64,000 nucleotides of DNA. It comes from Variovorax sp. RA8. Its GTDB lineage: Bacteria; Pseudomonadota; Gammaproteobacteria; Burkholderiales; Burkholderiaceae_C. The translations under genes and the position numbers were made by a program. The stretch is from NCBI RefSeq assembly GCF_901827175.1, contig NZ_LR594662.1, forward strand, positions 248,001 to 312,000. Reading direction: 5' to 3'. Below, piece by piece: positions 34,501 to 42,898 of the stretch (position 1 is its first letter; each line of letters opens with the position of its first letter). A model generated the notes under the pieces. That model was not told the DNA's origin, ran no database searches, and worked only from the letters and a program-made list of their open reading frames with translations.

Positions 34501-36516
34501 GTGAAACCCATCTCCTCCCCCTTTGTTCCCCAGATCCGCCTCTACCAGGACTGGCTGCGCGAGCAGCACGGCCTGGACTTCGATTCCTACGATGCGCTGT
34601 GGCGCTGGTCGGTCACCGACCTCGAGGCCTTCTGGCGCAGCGTCTGGGACTGGAGCGGCGTCCGCTCGCCCGTGCCGCCGACGGTCGCGCTGGCCGATGC
34701 GCGAATGCCGGGCGCGCGCTGGTTCCCGGGTACGCAGGTCAACTACGCGCACGAGGTGCTGCGCCACGTCGATGCCGCGCACGCGGCCGGCATGCCGGCG
34801 ATCGTCAGCGAGAACGAGTTGGGCGAGGTGCGGGAGATGTCCTGGCCCGAACTGCGCCGGCAGGTCGCGTCGTGCGCGCTCACGCTGCGCGCGCTGGGCG
34901 TGCGGCGCGGCGACCGCGTCGCGGCCTACCTGCCGAATGTGCCCGAGACGATGGTCGCCTTCCTCGCCTGCTCGAGCCTCGGCGCGGTGTGGAGCGTTTG
35001 CGCGCCCGACATGGGGACGGCCGCAGTGGTCGACCGCTTCCGCCAGATCGAGCCCAAGCTGCTGATCGCCGCCGACGGCGTGCACTATGGCGGCAAGGCG
35101 CTGGACCGCAGCGCCGTGGTGCAGGAACTGCGCGCTGCGCTACCCAGCGTCGAGAAGCTGCTGCTGCTGCGCACGCCCTTCGCGGCGCAGCAGATCCCCG
35201 CCGAGGCCGAATGGACCGGCGCCATCGCGCGCGACGACGGCGAGACCGCGGCCTTCGAACCCGAATGGCTGCCCTTCGACCATCCGATCTGGATCGTCTA
35301 TTCCAGCGGCACCACCGGCCTGCCCAAGCCGATCGTGCACGGCCAGGGCGGCATCCTGCTCACGATGTACGCCTGCGGCCTGCATCACGACCTGGGCCCC
35401 AGCTACGGCGCGAACAACTTCGGCGAGCGCTACCACTGGTACAGCTCGACCGGCTGGGTGATGTGGAACTCGCAGTTGTCGGGGCTGGCCTTCGGCACGA
35501 CCGTGTGCATCTACGACGGCAATCCCTCCGGCAGCAAGGAGAAGCCCGACTGGGGCGTGCTGTGGCGCTTCGCGGCGCGGCACAAGGTCACTTTCCTCGG
35601 CGCCGGCGCGGCCTATTTCGCAAACTGCATGAAGGCCGGCATCGAGGCGAAGGCCTGCGGCGATCTCTCTCGCGTGCGTGCGCTCGGCAGCACCGGATCG
35701 CCGCTCTCCGAGGAGGTGCAGCGCTGGGGCACGGCGCAGTTGCTCGCGGCCGGCTCGCCTGCGGTGTGGTGGTACAACATTTCGGGCGGCACCGACTTCT
35801 GCGGCGCCTTCGTCGGCGGTAACCGCGAATTGCCCGAAGTGCCGGGGCAGATGCAGTGCCGCTTCCTCGGCGCCGCGGTCGAGGCCTGGAACGAGCAGGG
35901 GCAGCCGGTGATCGGCGAAGTCGGCGAGCTGGTGTGCACGAAGCCGATCCCGGCCATGCCGCTGTACTTCTGGGGGGACGAGGGCAACGCGCGGTACCTG
36001 TCGAGCTATTTCGACACCTATCCGGGCGTGTGGCGCCACGGCGACTGGCTCAAGATCGGCGAGGACGGCGGCTGCATCATCTACGGCCGCAGCGACGCCA
36101 CCATCAACCGCCAGGGCCTGCGCATGGGCACCAGCGAGATCTACAGCGCGGTCGAAGGCCTGCCCGAAGTGCTCGACTCGATGGTGGTCGACCTGGAGTA
36201 CCTGGGCCGCGACAGCTACATGCCGCTGTTCGTGGTTCTGCGGCCAGGCCTCGCGCTCGACGCGGCGATGCGCGCGAAGATCAACGACGCGATCAAGACC
36301 CGGCTGTCGCCCCGTTTCGTGCCCAACGACATCTTCCAGGTCGCGGAGATCCCGCGCACGCTCTCGGGCAAGAAGCAGGAACTGCCGATCAAGAAGCTGC
36401 TGCTGGGCCAGCCGATCGAGAAGGTGGTGAACCGCGAGGCCATGGCGAACCCGGGCAGCCTGGACTGGTACGTGGACTTCGCCGCGCAGCGGGCGCAGGG
36501 TGGGGCGCCATTGTGA
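34501..36516 (+). CDS. acetoacetyl-CoA synthetase
   Basis: This 671-aa ANL-superfamily acyl-CoA ligase has the N-terminal ACAS-type cap (FWRSVWDWSGV, PGTQVNYAHEVLRH), P-loop IVYSSGTTGLPKPIVH near residue 270, and YHWYSSTGWVMWN. The catalytic Lys is in the C-terminal SGKKQELPIKKLL near 635. The close match to AACS (acetoacetate + ATP + CoA) rather than acetyl-CoA synthetase comes from its length and the TGWVMWN and GTDFCGAFVGG segments. It starts with GTG and is divergent from the PAP2 gene. Roles include ketone-body or PHB-derived acetoacetate use. Confidence 0.9.
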   Translation: MKPISSPFVPQIRLYQDWLREQHGLDFDSYDALWRWSVTDLEAFWRSVWDWSGVRSPVPPTVALADARMPGARWFPGTQVNYAHEVLRHVDAAHAAGMPAIVSENELGEVREMSWPELRRQVASCALTLRALGVRRGDRVAAYLPNVPETMVAFLACSSLGAVWSVCAPDMGTAAVVDRFRQIEPKLLIAADGVHYGGKALDRSAVVQELRAALPSVEKLLLLRTPFAAQQIPAEAEWTGAIARDDGETAAFEPEWLPFDHPIWIVYSSGTTGLPKPIVHGQGGILLTMYACGLHHDLGPSYGANNFGERYHWYSSTGWVMWNSQLSGLAFGTTVCIYDGNPSGSKEKPDWGVLWRFAARHKVTFLGAGAAYFANCMKAGIEAKACGDLSRVRALGSTGSPLSEEVQRWGTAQLLAAGSPAVWWYNISGGTDFCGAFVGGNRELPEVPGQMQCRFLGAAVEAWNEQGQPVIGEVGELVCTKPIPAMPLYFWGDEGNARYLSSYFDTYPGVWRHGDWLKIGEDGGCIIYGRSDATINRQGLRMGTSEIYSAVEGLPEVLDSMVVDLEYLGRDSYMPLFVVLRPGLALDAAMRAKINDAIKTRLSPRFVPNDIFQVAEIPRTLSGKKQELPIKKLLLGQPIEKVVNREAMANPGSLDWYVDFAAQRAQGGAPL

Positions 36517-36573
36517 TGGACGTGGCGGGCGACGCGCAGCCCCTGGCCGCGGCGCTCGAGCCCTCTGCCGCGC

Positions 36574-36975
36574 TTACAGCCAGTTGCCGCCGTCCGGCAT
36601 CTGGATTGTCGTGGCCGGGTCGCCGCCGCCGACCAGCGCGCCGAACACGATGCTCAGAAGCGAAACGAAGAGGCTGGCGAACAGGGCGGTCCAGAAGCCC
36701 GAGACCTTGAAGCCCTTAACCAGCGCCGCCACCAGCAGCAGCACCAGCGCGTTGATGACCAGCAGGAACAGGCCGAAGGTCAGCAAGGTCAGCGGCAGGG
36801 TGAGCAGGACCAGGATCGGCTTGACGATCGCGTTGGCAAAGCCGAGCAGCAGCGCGGAGACCACCAGCGCCGAGGTGCTTTCGAAGCGGATGCCGCTGAA
36901 GATGTGGCTGGCCACCCACAGCGACAGGGCGATGATGGCCCAGTGGAGGAGAAAGGGCGCCAGGGTGCTCAGCAT
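36574..36975 (-). CDS. YvlD/phage-holin-4_2-like membrane protein
   Basis: This 133-aa protein has four hydrophobic segments with the pattern ASHIFSGIRFESTSALVVSALLLGFANAIVKPILVLLTLPLTLLTFG that defines the PF04020 (Phage_holin_4_2/YvlD) family. Despite the name these are chromosomal envelope proteins of unknown function, not phage lysis genes; no phage genes are nearby. It is 10 nt downstream of the unknown 200-aa gene and probably shares its promoter. Confidence 0.82.
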   Translation of the reverse strand: MLSTLAPFLLHWAIIALSLWVASHIFSGIRFESTSALVVSALLLGFANAIVKPILVLLTLPLTLLTFGLFLLVINALVLLLVAALVKGFKVSGFWTALFASLFVSLLSIVFGALVGGGDPATTIQMPDGGNWL

Positions 36976-36985
36976 CGGATCGGCC

Positions 36986-37588
36986 TCAGCGCTCGGTTTC
37001 GCCGGTGCCGGTGCCGGTGCGCGGCGCAGCGCCGGTAATGAAGCGCCGCACCCAGGCGCCCAGGCCCGGGCGCCGTGCCTGCTCGGCGTGCGCAGGTCGC
37101 CCCCCGTAGTAGGTGTCGCGCTCGTGCTGCAGGACGGAGACCAGGGCCTCGAGGTTCGCGGGGTTGTACTCCCACAATCCACTGACGATGAAGTGGCCCA
37201 TGTGCTCGGCGTTGGGCTTCGGCGCGATCACGATGTTGCTCGCGCCCAGGCTCTGCAGGAAGGCCGAGCGGGCGCCGGCGAGCCGCATGCCGTCGCCGTA
37301 GCCCTCGACCTGGCGGCTCAGCGACAGGCTGATGGCCTGTACCGAGGTGAAATTCTCGGCGATGAAGTAGACCATCTCGACCAGCGCGAGCTTGCTGATT
37401 TCCAGCTTCTGCTGCGTGACGGTGGCCGTCGGCGCGAAATGCTCGATGTGGACCTCAGTGCCTTCGCGATTGACCGGGACCGGGTCCAGGGTCGCAATGT
37501 GCAGCGAACCGTCGTACAGGTACATCGGCTCGCCCAGCACATAGGGGCTTGATTTGGGTCCAGTGATTCGCAGTTTCGCTCTGGTCAT
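36986..37588 (-). CDS. unrecognised 200-aa protein (divergent partner of the gene at 38067)
   Basis: I do not recognise this protein. It starts MTRAKLRITGPKSSPYVLGEPMYLYDG, has a helical centre (LALVEMVYFIAENFTSVQAISLSLSRQVEGYGDG), then QSLGASNIVIAPKPNAEHMGHFIVSGLWEY and an Arg/Gly-rich basic tail. The strand-helix rhythm would fit a GNAT-like alpha/beta fold but no CoA-binding motif is evident. Soluble, no signal. It reads away from a 478-nt, AT-richer region with several palindromes, opposite to another unusual gene at 38067. The ATG is well placed at the boundary of that region. Confidence 0.7.
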   Translation of the reverse strand: MTRAKLRITGPKSSPYVLGEPMYLYDGSLHIATLDPVPVNREGTEVHIEHFAPTATVTQQKLEISKLALVEMVYFIAENFTSVQAISLSLSRQVEGYGDGMRLAGARSAFLQSLGASNIVIAPKPNAEHMGHFIVSGLWEYNPANLEALVSVLQHERDTYYGGRPAHAEQARRPGLGAWVRRFITGAAPRTGTGTGETER

Positions 37589-37707
37589 GATTCCCTTGAG
37601 TGCCCCACTGTAGATCGGCGCGTTGCTTGCAGGCGCACTGTTTCATCGATTTAGTCGATTTTTGCGGGCAATTGCGGATGATGGAGGGCCAATTAAACGG
37701 CGTCTTC

Positions 37708-37719
37708 CGCCATATGGCG
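37708..37719. promoter_or_regulatory. perfect 12-bp palindrome CGCCATATGGCG
   Basis: This self-complementary 12-mer lies 120 nt upstream of the minus-strand 200-aa gene, embedded in Cys/Gly-coding-like GC sequence but with an AT core. Size fits a dimeric regulator site; chance occurrence is not excluded. Confidence 0.3.
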
Positions 37720-37875
37720 TATGGCGCCGGCGGCCATGTATGGCTTTGCCTACAAGCTGGGGGTTTACGCCGTTGCCGGCGCCGCGATGCGGACATGACT
37801 GACGGCTGCGCCGGGTCGCACGGCGTACGTTGGGGCTCCTCCAAGGCGCACAAAAGTACTACCACGAATTCGGCA

Positions 37876-37914
37876 AGTACAAAAATGTGATTACTTCACG
37901 TAACACTTTGTACT
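37876..37914. promoter_or_regulatory. 39-nt inverted repeat with AGTACAAA/TTTGTACT arms
   Basis: Arms AGTACAAA (37876-37883) and TTTGTACT (37907-37914) are exact inverted repeats with a 23-nt spacer. Inside the spacer TGTGA and TCACG form a second dyad separated by 5 nt. The whole is centred about 170 nt upstream of the gene at 38067 and 305 nt upstream of the minus-strand gene. This is likely an operator for a dimeric or tetrameric regulator. Confidence 0.5.
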
Positions 37915-38066
37915 ATTTGCCCCACTGGTTTTTGGACGAGCGTCACATACAACTTGCGTCGTAGCTGCGCAAGTGGAGTAATGCGCAATCTGTCGTCGGA
38001 ATGCTCCAGGGCACCCTGGCTGCGAATGAACCAGACCAACTAATGCCATCACCTGAAGGACCCGTC

Positions 38067-38873
38067 ATGCAACTCTCGGAGATCAAGGAATACCAGGATC
38101 AACTCGTGCAGCAGCTGGAGGAATCCGGCCTGACGGTTAGTTTCGGCGACGATCTGTCGGTGCTCCTGAAGACCTACGAGGCTGCGACCGGCACCGGCTA
38201 TGTGCAGCTGCCCTTCGTACTGGACGATCCGAAGGACGCCAACCCCTACAACTTCTGGGTCTGCTTCGACGACGGCACCGCACCCGTGGCGCTGAGCGGC
38301 TTCCGGACCATGCAGAACGACCACACGGTCCGCCGCGTCGGGCAGGCCTACGACCAGGGGGCGCTCTACCGCTGCAAGCAGAAGGAAGGCTGGCTGCCGG
38401 ACACGGGCCCGAAGCTCAACGCGCACGCGCTCTTCGGCTACATCGGCGCGGGCTGGGTGCATCCGCGCTATCGCGGCCACAACCTCGCCGGCTTCATCGC
38501 CCGGATCACGCAGGCCGAGGCGCTGCTGCGCACCCGCGGCACGCTGGCCATGTCCACGGCCATGACGGCCGAGGCGCTCTATCTCTCCGGCATGAACCTG
38601 CGCGCCAGCGGCCTGCATCACCTGCATGTCGAGCTGGTGCTGGACGGCTACCTGGGCATCGCCGAGCACGACATGCGGCTGTATCTCTCGCACAGCACGG
38701 GCACCGAGCTGATGAGCTTCTACGAGCGCGAGCTGGCCATGCTGCGCAACGACGAGACCATTCCCTGGCTCCATGGGCACGACAAGATCCACGCGGCGGC
38801 GGTGCTGGCAGGCGCGGAGAGCGCCCTCCCCGACGCCGACGCGCCGACGAGCAGCATGGCTGCACTCGCCTGA
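38067..38873 (+). CDS. possible GNAT-fold acyltransferase of unknown role
   Basis: This 268-aa protein has an N-terminal helical/Glu-rich part (MQLSEIKEYQDQLVQQLEESG) and a central FGYIGAGWVHPRYRGHNLAGFIARITQAEALLRTRG. That segment resembles the strand-loop-helix of GNAT motif A (R-G-H-N-L-A in the place of R-G-x-G-x-A), followed by LAMSTAMTAEALYLSGMNLRASG. The assignment is tentative; the protein is longer than most GNATs. The ATG at 38067 is chosen for GAAGGA 6 nt upstream; in-frame ATGs at 38001 and 38043 lack one. Its partner across the divergent region is the 200-aa unknown. Confidence 0.6.
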   Translation: MQLSEIKEYQDQLVQQLEESGLTVSFGDDLSVLLKTYEAATGTGYVQLPFVLDDPKDANPYNFWVCFDDGTAPVALSGFRTMQNDHTVRRVGQAYDQGALYRCKQKEGWLPDTGPKLNAHALFGYIGAGWVHPRYRGHNLAGFIARITQAEALLRTRGTLAMSTAMTAEALYLSGMNLRASGLHHLHVELVLDGYLGIAEHDMRLYLSHSTGTELMSFYERELAMLRNDETIPWLHGHDKIHAAAVLAGAESALPDADAPTSSMAALA

Positions 38874-38883
38874 GCCCGGGGGC

Positions 38884-39771
38884 TCAGGGGCTGCCGAGCA
38901 GGTGGTGCAGCAGCAGCTGCGCATTGGCCGGCAGCGACTCGCGCCGGCGCATGCAGACCACCAGGTTGCGCAGCGCCCAGGGGTCGGTCAGCGCAATGCG
39001 CGCGATCGCCATCGACTTCGCGCAGCGCATCGCCACCGCTTGCGGCACCACGCCGACGCCCACGCCCTGCTCGACCATGCGGCATACCGCTTCCAGGTTG
39101 CGCACACGGACGCGGTAGGCCAGCCGCCGCCCCAGCCGGCGGGCGTTGTGCGAGACCAGCTCCTGCAGGGGGCTGGTGCCGCCCAGCCCGACGAACTCGC
39201 GCTCCAGCACCTCGTGCAGCCCGGCGCGCCTGCGCCCGGCCAGCGCATCGCCCTTGGGCACCACCAGCACGAGATGGTCCTGCCGGAAGGTGAAGGCTTC
39301 GAGTCCGGCCAGGTCGACCGCATCCGAGACGATGCCCAGGTCGCCGAGTTCATGGCGCAGCGCCTCCACGATGTCGGGGCTGGTGCGCTCCTCCAGGTCC
39401 ACCGAGATGCGCGGGTGCCGCGCCAGGAAGCCGCTCAAGGCCTCGTACAGGTGCTCGGTGAGGGCCGAGGTGTTGCACATCAGGCGCACATGGCCCTTGA
39501 AGCCCGCGCCGTACTCGCCGAGCTCGCGGCGCATCTGCTCCATCTGCAGCAGCACCGTGCGTGCGTGATGCAGCAGCGTGCGGCCGGCCTCGGTGGGCTG
39601 CACCCCGCGCGGGTCGCGCAGCAGCAGCGCGACGCCGATCTCGGCCTCCATGGCACGCACCCGCTCGCTGGCCGATGCCAGTGTCATGTGCGTGCGTTCC
39701 GCGCCGCCGGTGATCGTGCCGGCTTCCACCACGTTCAGGAAGAGGCGCAGGTCGATGAGGTCGAATCGCAT
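38884..39771 (-). CDS. LysR family transcriptional regulator
   Basis: This 295-aa LTTR has an HTH in LRLFLNVVEAGTITGGAERTHMTLASASERVRAMEAEIGVALLLR and an effector domain with GLGGTSPLQELVSHNARRLG. It ends 10 nt from the convergent gene at 38873. Upstream on the same strand, 64 nt away, is the PhyH dioxygenase gene, so it may be the last gene of that operon. The inducer is not predictable. Confidence 0.88.
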   Translation of the reverse strand: MRFDLIDLRLFLNVVEAGTITGGAERTHMTLASASERVRAMEAEIGVALLLRDPRGVQPTEAGRTLLHHARTVLLQMEQMRRELGEYGAGFKGHVRLMCNTSALTEHLYEALSGFLARHPRISVDLEERTSPDIVEALRHELGDLGIVSDAVDLAGLEAFTFRQDHLVLVVPKGDALAGRRRAGLHEVLEREFVGLGGTSPLQELVSHNARRLGRRLAYRVRVRNLEAVCRMVEQGVGVGVVPQAVAMRCAKSMAIARIALTDPWALRNLVVCMRRRESLPANAQLLLHHLLGSP

Positions 39772-39835
39772 GGCGCCCGACCGTAGCACGCAGGCCTGAG
39801 GCGTGGCCTGGGGCGGGGTTCGGGAGGTCCGGATC

Positions 39836-40681
39836 TCAGCCGCGGCCCGGCGCAGCAGGCTGCGGTCGATCGGCCACGTGCCGGCGGTGGCCCACCTCGA
39901 AGTCGTTGCGCCCGCTGCGATCCACGCCCCGCAGGAGCCACAGCGGCCGCTGCGCGAAGTTCACCGCGACCCCCGTCTTGCCGTCGGCCGGCCGCAGGTC
40001 GCGCTCGAATACCGAGGTGGACGGCATGTAGCGCAGCGCGACGCCGGTACGCCGCTGGTTCGAGGTGTTGGCGCGGGCGCCGTGGATCATGTAGACATCG
40101 TGCAGCGACATCTGGCCCGGCTGCAGTTCCAGGTCCACGGCCTCGCTTTCGTCGAAGCTGCCGGCTGCCATGCGCTGGTTGAGCGTGAGATCCTCGCGCT
40201 CCTCGTGCAGGTGCGGATGCAGCACGCCGCCGCGGTGCGAGCGCGGGATCACGCGCAGGCAGCCGTTGGCGCGCGTCGACGGCTCCAGCGCTACCCACAC
40301 CGTGCAATTGGCCAGCGGCCGGATCGGCCAGTAGTGGCCGTCCTGGTGCCAGGGCGTCTCGAAGCCCTCGCTGGCCGGCTTGCAGAAGACGTGGCAGCCC
40401 CAGAGGATCACGTCCTCGCCGACCACGCCGGAGACCAGCTCGACGATCTCCGGGTCCATCGCCAGCTCGAGGAACTGCCTGCTGCCGCGCACGCCCTCGC
40501 CGTTGTCGCCCTCGATATGGGCCGAGACCAGCTTCTCGGGCCGCACGCCGGGGTTGCGGCGGATCAGCTCGCCCAGCGCGTCGTGCATTTGCGCCACGCG
40601 GCGCGGCGGCAGGCGGAACTCGGGGATGACCCAGCCTTCGCGCTGGTAGTGGGCGATCTCGCCGGGGGAAAGTCGAGCCAT
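39836..40681 (-). CDS. phytanoyl-CoA dioxygenase (PhyH) family protein
   Basis: This 281-aa Fe(II)/2-oxoglutarate oxygenase has iron ligands His112 and Asp114 in WHQDGHYWP and distal His200 in MIHGARANTSNQRRTG, where the Arg behind it would hold 2-oxoglutarate. It hydroxylates an organic substrate that cannot be named from sequence; members act on acyl-CoAs, alkyl phosphonates, ectoine and halogenated acids. It is encoded 53 nt downstream of the persulfide dioxygenase gene on the same strand. Confidence 0.87.
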   Translation of the reverse strand: MARLSPGEIAHYQREGWVIPEFRLPPRRVAQMHDALGELIRRNPGVRPEKLVSAHIEGDNGEGVRGSRQFLELAMDPEIVELVSGVVGEDVILWGCHVFCKPASEGFETPWHQDGHYWPIRPLANCTVWVALEPSTRANGCLRVIPRSHRGGVLHPHLHEEREDLTLNQRMAAGSFDESEAVDLELQPGQMSLHDVYMIHGARANTSNQRRTGVALRYMPSTSVFERDLRPADGKTGVAVNFAQRPLWLLRGVDRSGRNDFEVGHRRHVADRPQPAAPGRG

Positions 40682-40734
40682 GTCTGTTGTCTCTGGTTGT
40701 CGTGGGCTGCGCGCGGCGCCGGGTCGCCGATGGA

Positions 40735-41775
40735 CTAGGGTTCCTTGCCGACCTTGAGTGGGTAGCCCGCCTCGCGCCACGCCTTCATGCCCCCGTCGAG
40801 CGCGACCGCGTGTTGGAAGCCCATGTTGCGCAGTGTGGCGGCGGCCAGTGTCGAGATGTACCCCAGCTCGCAGCAGCTGAGAATGCGGCGCGTGGGATCG
40901 GGCAGGTCCTGGTTGACGCGCAGCTCCAGCTGGCCGCGCGGCAGCAGCCGTGCGCCGGGCACATGGCCGGCCTCGTAGGCTTCGCGCTCGCGCACGTCGA
41001 GCACGATCAGGTCGTCCTCGCCGGCCTCCACGCGCGCCTTGAGTTCGGCGAGCGACATGAAGGGCACCGTCGCGGCTGCCTCGGCCAGCAGCCGCGCCAC
41101 CGTCTTGCCGCCGCTCATGTTGGTCCGCAGCGCCTCGGTGACGTGGGTGGGCATCGTGAGGTTCAGGCTCCTCATCATCTCGACGAACTCGGCGCGCTCG
41201 CGCTTCTGCAGCCGCGGGTTGTTGGCCAGCTCCTCGCCGATGGTCGAGTGCGTGCGTCCCTTGTAGTCGTGCGCCGGGCAGACCTTGAGCGCGGGGTCCA
41301 GCCGCAGCACGCGGTTGAACAGGCTGTCGTAGAGCGCCTCGGGGTCGCCGCCGGGCAGGTCGGTGCGGCCGGTGGCGCCGATCAGCAGGGTGTCGCCGGT
41401 GAAGAGCCGGTCCTCGACCTGCAGGCACATCGAATCCGCCGTATGGCCCGGCGTGTGCAGTACCGACAGCCGGAGCTTCCCCAGCACCAGCATCTCGCCG
41501 TCGGCCAGCCGTAAATCGACGAAGGGCGCCGGGCTGGCGCGGTGCATCACCACCGGCACCTGGAGCTGCCGCGCGAGTTCGCGCGTGGCCGAGAAATGGT
41601 CGGCGTGGGTGTGGGTATCGATCAGGTAGCGGATTCGCACGCCGTGGCGCGCGGCCAGGCCGAGGTAGTGGTCGATCTGGCTCAGCTCCGGATCGATCAG
41701 TGCGGCGGCACAGCTCTGCTCGCAGCCGATCAGATAGGACTGGCAGCCACCGGTCGCGACCTGCTCGAAGACCAT
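40735..41775 (-). CDS. persulfide dioxygenase-rhodanese fusion (ETHE1-like MBL + rhodanese)
   Basis: This 346-aa protein has an N-terminal metallo-beta-lactamase fold with THTHADHF (His55, His57, Asp59, His60), VLHTPGHTADS and LFTGDTLL, the ETHE1/PDO arrangement binding one Fe. A C-terminal rhodanese domain (LIVLDVREREAYEAGHVPGA) has its active loop at Cys302 in CCELGYIS, where the usual Arg is Ile. It oxidises glutathione persulfide to sulfite with sulfur transfer by the rhodanese. The ATG at 41775 gives the family start; the upstream frame is tail of the peroxiredoxin region. 13 nt separate it from the peroxiredoxin gene, so they form an operon. Confidence 0.88.
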   Translation of the reverse strand: MVFEQVATGGCQSYLIGCEQSCAAALIDPELSQIDHYLGLAARHGVRIRYLIDTHTHADHFSATRELARQLQVPVVMHRASPAPFVDLRLADGEMLVLGKLRLSVLHTPGHTADSMCLQVEDRLFTGDTLLIGATGRTDLPGGDPEALYDSLFNRVLRLDPALKVCPAHDYKGRTHSTIGEELANNPRLQKRERAEFVEMMRSLNLTMPTHVTEALRTNMSGGKTVARLLAEAAATVPFMSLAELKARVEAGEDDLIVLDVREREAYEAGHVPGARLLPRGQLELRVNQDLPDPTRRILSCCELGYISTLAAATLRNMGFQHAVALDGGMKAWREAGYPLKVGKEP

Positions 41776-41788
41776 GCGGCTGCCGGGC

Positions 41789-42448
41789 TCACCCGGGCTG
41801 CTTGACCACGCGCAGGTAGGGCCTGGGCGCCTCCCAGCCGCCGGGGAACAGCTTCTTGGCATCCTCGTCCGAGACCGAGCCGGCGATGATCACGTCCTCG
41901 CCCTGCTTCCAGTTCACCGGCGTGGCGACCTTGTGCTTGGCGGTCAGCTGCATGGAGTCGAGCACGCGCAGGATCTCGTCGAAATTGCGGCCGGTGGTCA
42001 TCGGGTAGGTCAGCATCAGCTTGATCTTCTTGTCGGGACCGATGACGAAGACCGAGCGCACCGTCGCGTTGGTGGCCGCGGTGCGGCCCTCGGAGCTGCC
42101 CGGCTCCTCGGCCGGCAGCATGTTGTAGAGCTTCGCCACCTGGAGGTCGGTGTCGCCGATCATCGGGTAATTGGGGCGGGCACCCTGCGTTTCCTCGATG
42201 TCGTCGCACCAGCGGTCATGCGCGTCGACCGGGTCGATGCTCAGGCCGATCAGCTTGGCGTTGCGCTTGGTGAACTCCGGCTCGATCTTGGCCATGTAGC
42301 CCAGCTCGGTGGTGCACACCGGCGTGAAGTCCTTGGGATGCGAGAACAGGACGGCCCACTGATCGCCGATCCATTGGTGGAAGTCGATGTCCCCCTTCGT
42401 GGTCTTGGCCTTGAAGTTGGGGGCCTCGTCGTTGATGCGCAGTGACAT
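41789..42448 (-). CDS. 1-Cys peroxiredoxin (Prx6 type)
   Basis: This 219-aa peroxiredoxin has peroxidatic Cys45 in HPKDFTPVCTTE and the long C-terminal extension (TPVNWKQGEDVIIAGSVSDEDAKKLFPGGW) typical of the Prx6/AhpC2 group. No resolving Cys in the expected position. It reduces peroxides and possibly persulfides. AGGAG precedes the ATG at 42448. It is first gene of an apparent operon with persulfide dioxygenase, PhyH protein and LysR. Confidence 0.92.
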   Translation of the reverse strand: MSLRINDEAPNFKAKTTKGDIDFHQWIGDQWAVLFSHPKDFTPVCTTELGYMAKIEPEFTKRNAKLIGLSIDPVDAHDRWCDDIEETQGARPNYPMIGDTDLQVAKLYNMLPAEEPGSSEGRTAATNATVRSVFVIGPDKKIKLMLTYPMTTGRNFDEILRVLDSMQLTAKHKVATPVNWKQGEDVIIAGSVSDEDAKKLFPGGWEAPRPYLRVVKQPG

Positions 42449-42623
42449 GGTCGCTCCTCGAAGAAAAGAACTGAGTGACAACAAAAGCTGCCGGTGTCGC
42501 CCGTGCGGCGAGAACGACAGCATAGAAGACTGACGCGCCGGATGCCAGCATCGGAAACGCGGCCCGCGCTGCCCCGTCTTTTGCCGCGGCGCACCATCGC
42601 GCCCAGGCCCGGGCCCGGACCGT

Positions 42624-42788
42624 TCAGCTCTTCTTGGAAGTCTTCGCGAAGAACTGCGTCGGCTTGTGCTCGATCGACTCGCTCCCGCATTTGGGACAGC
42701 GCAGCTGGACGGTCGCATGTTCGGCGATGTGCTCGGCGTGCTCGAACACCTCGCCGCACTTCTGGCAACGGTACTGGTAGGTAGGCAT
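42624..42788 (-). CDS. FmdB-like zinc ribbon protein (54 aa)
   Basis: A short gene on the minus strand encodes MPTYQYRCQKCGEVFEH near the start, then LRCPKCGSESIEHKPTQFF: two CxxC knuckles (Cys8/Cys11 and Cys33/Cys36) forming one zinc ribbon, followed by a basic KTSKKS end. This matches the FmdB family of small putative regulators. It lies between the LysR gene at 42899 and the peroxiredoxin gene. A role in regulation or RNA/protein binding is only inferred from the fold. Confidence 0.8.
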   Translation of the reverse strand: MPTYQYRCQKCGEVFEHAEHIAEHATVQLRCPKCGSESIEHKPTQFFAKTSKKS

Positions 42789-42898
42789 GGCGCGCGTCTC
42801 CATCGTGACGGCCGGAAGCGGCGCTGCGCCCCGCGGGCGAGCCGGCTCCGATGCCGGGGGGGAATGCTAAACCCAAAGGCCCTTCGCGGGCCAGCCGT

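Larger units (their letters stand above)
37589..38066. other. 478-nt divergent regulatory region with palindromes
   Basis: This is the longest gene-free stretch in the window and locally AT-rich. It contains the perfect palindrome CGCCATATGGCG (37708-37719) and a 39-nt inverted repeat at 37876-37914. Frames crossing it on both strands lack domain character and are rejected. GAAGGACCCGTC before 38067 is the ribosome-binding site for the plus-strand gene. Long untranslated leaders or a small RNA could fit here but none is demonstrable. Confidence 0.55.

Noticed and set aside
36574..36975. Phage holin suggesting a prophage
   Set aside because: The PF04020/YvlD family carries the holin name only historically; no phage structural, lysis or integrase genes are near.
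37600..37890. A 96-aa plus-strand frame in the 478-nt intergenic region
   Set aside because: Cys/Gly/Arg-rich composition, no ribosome-binding site and no recognisable family; it also crosses the palindromes.
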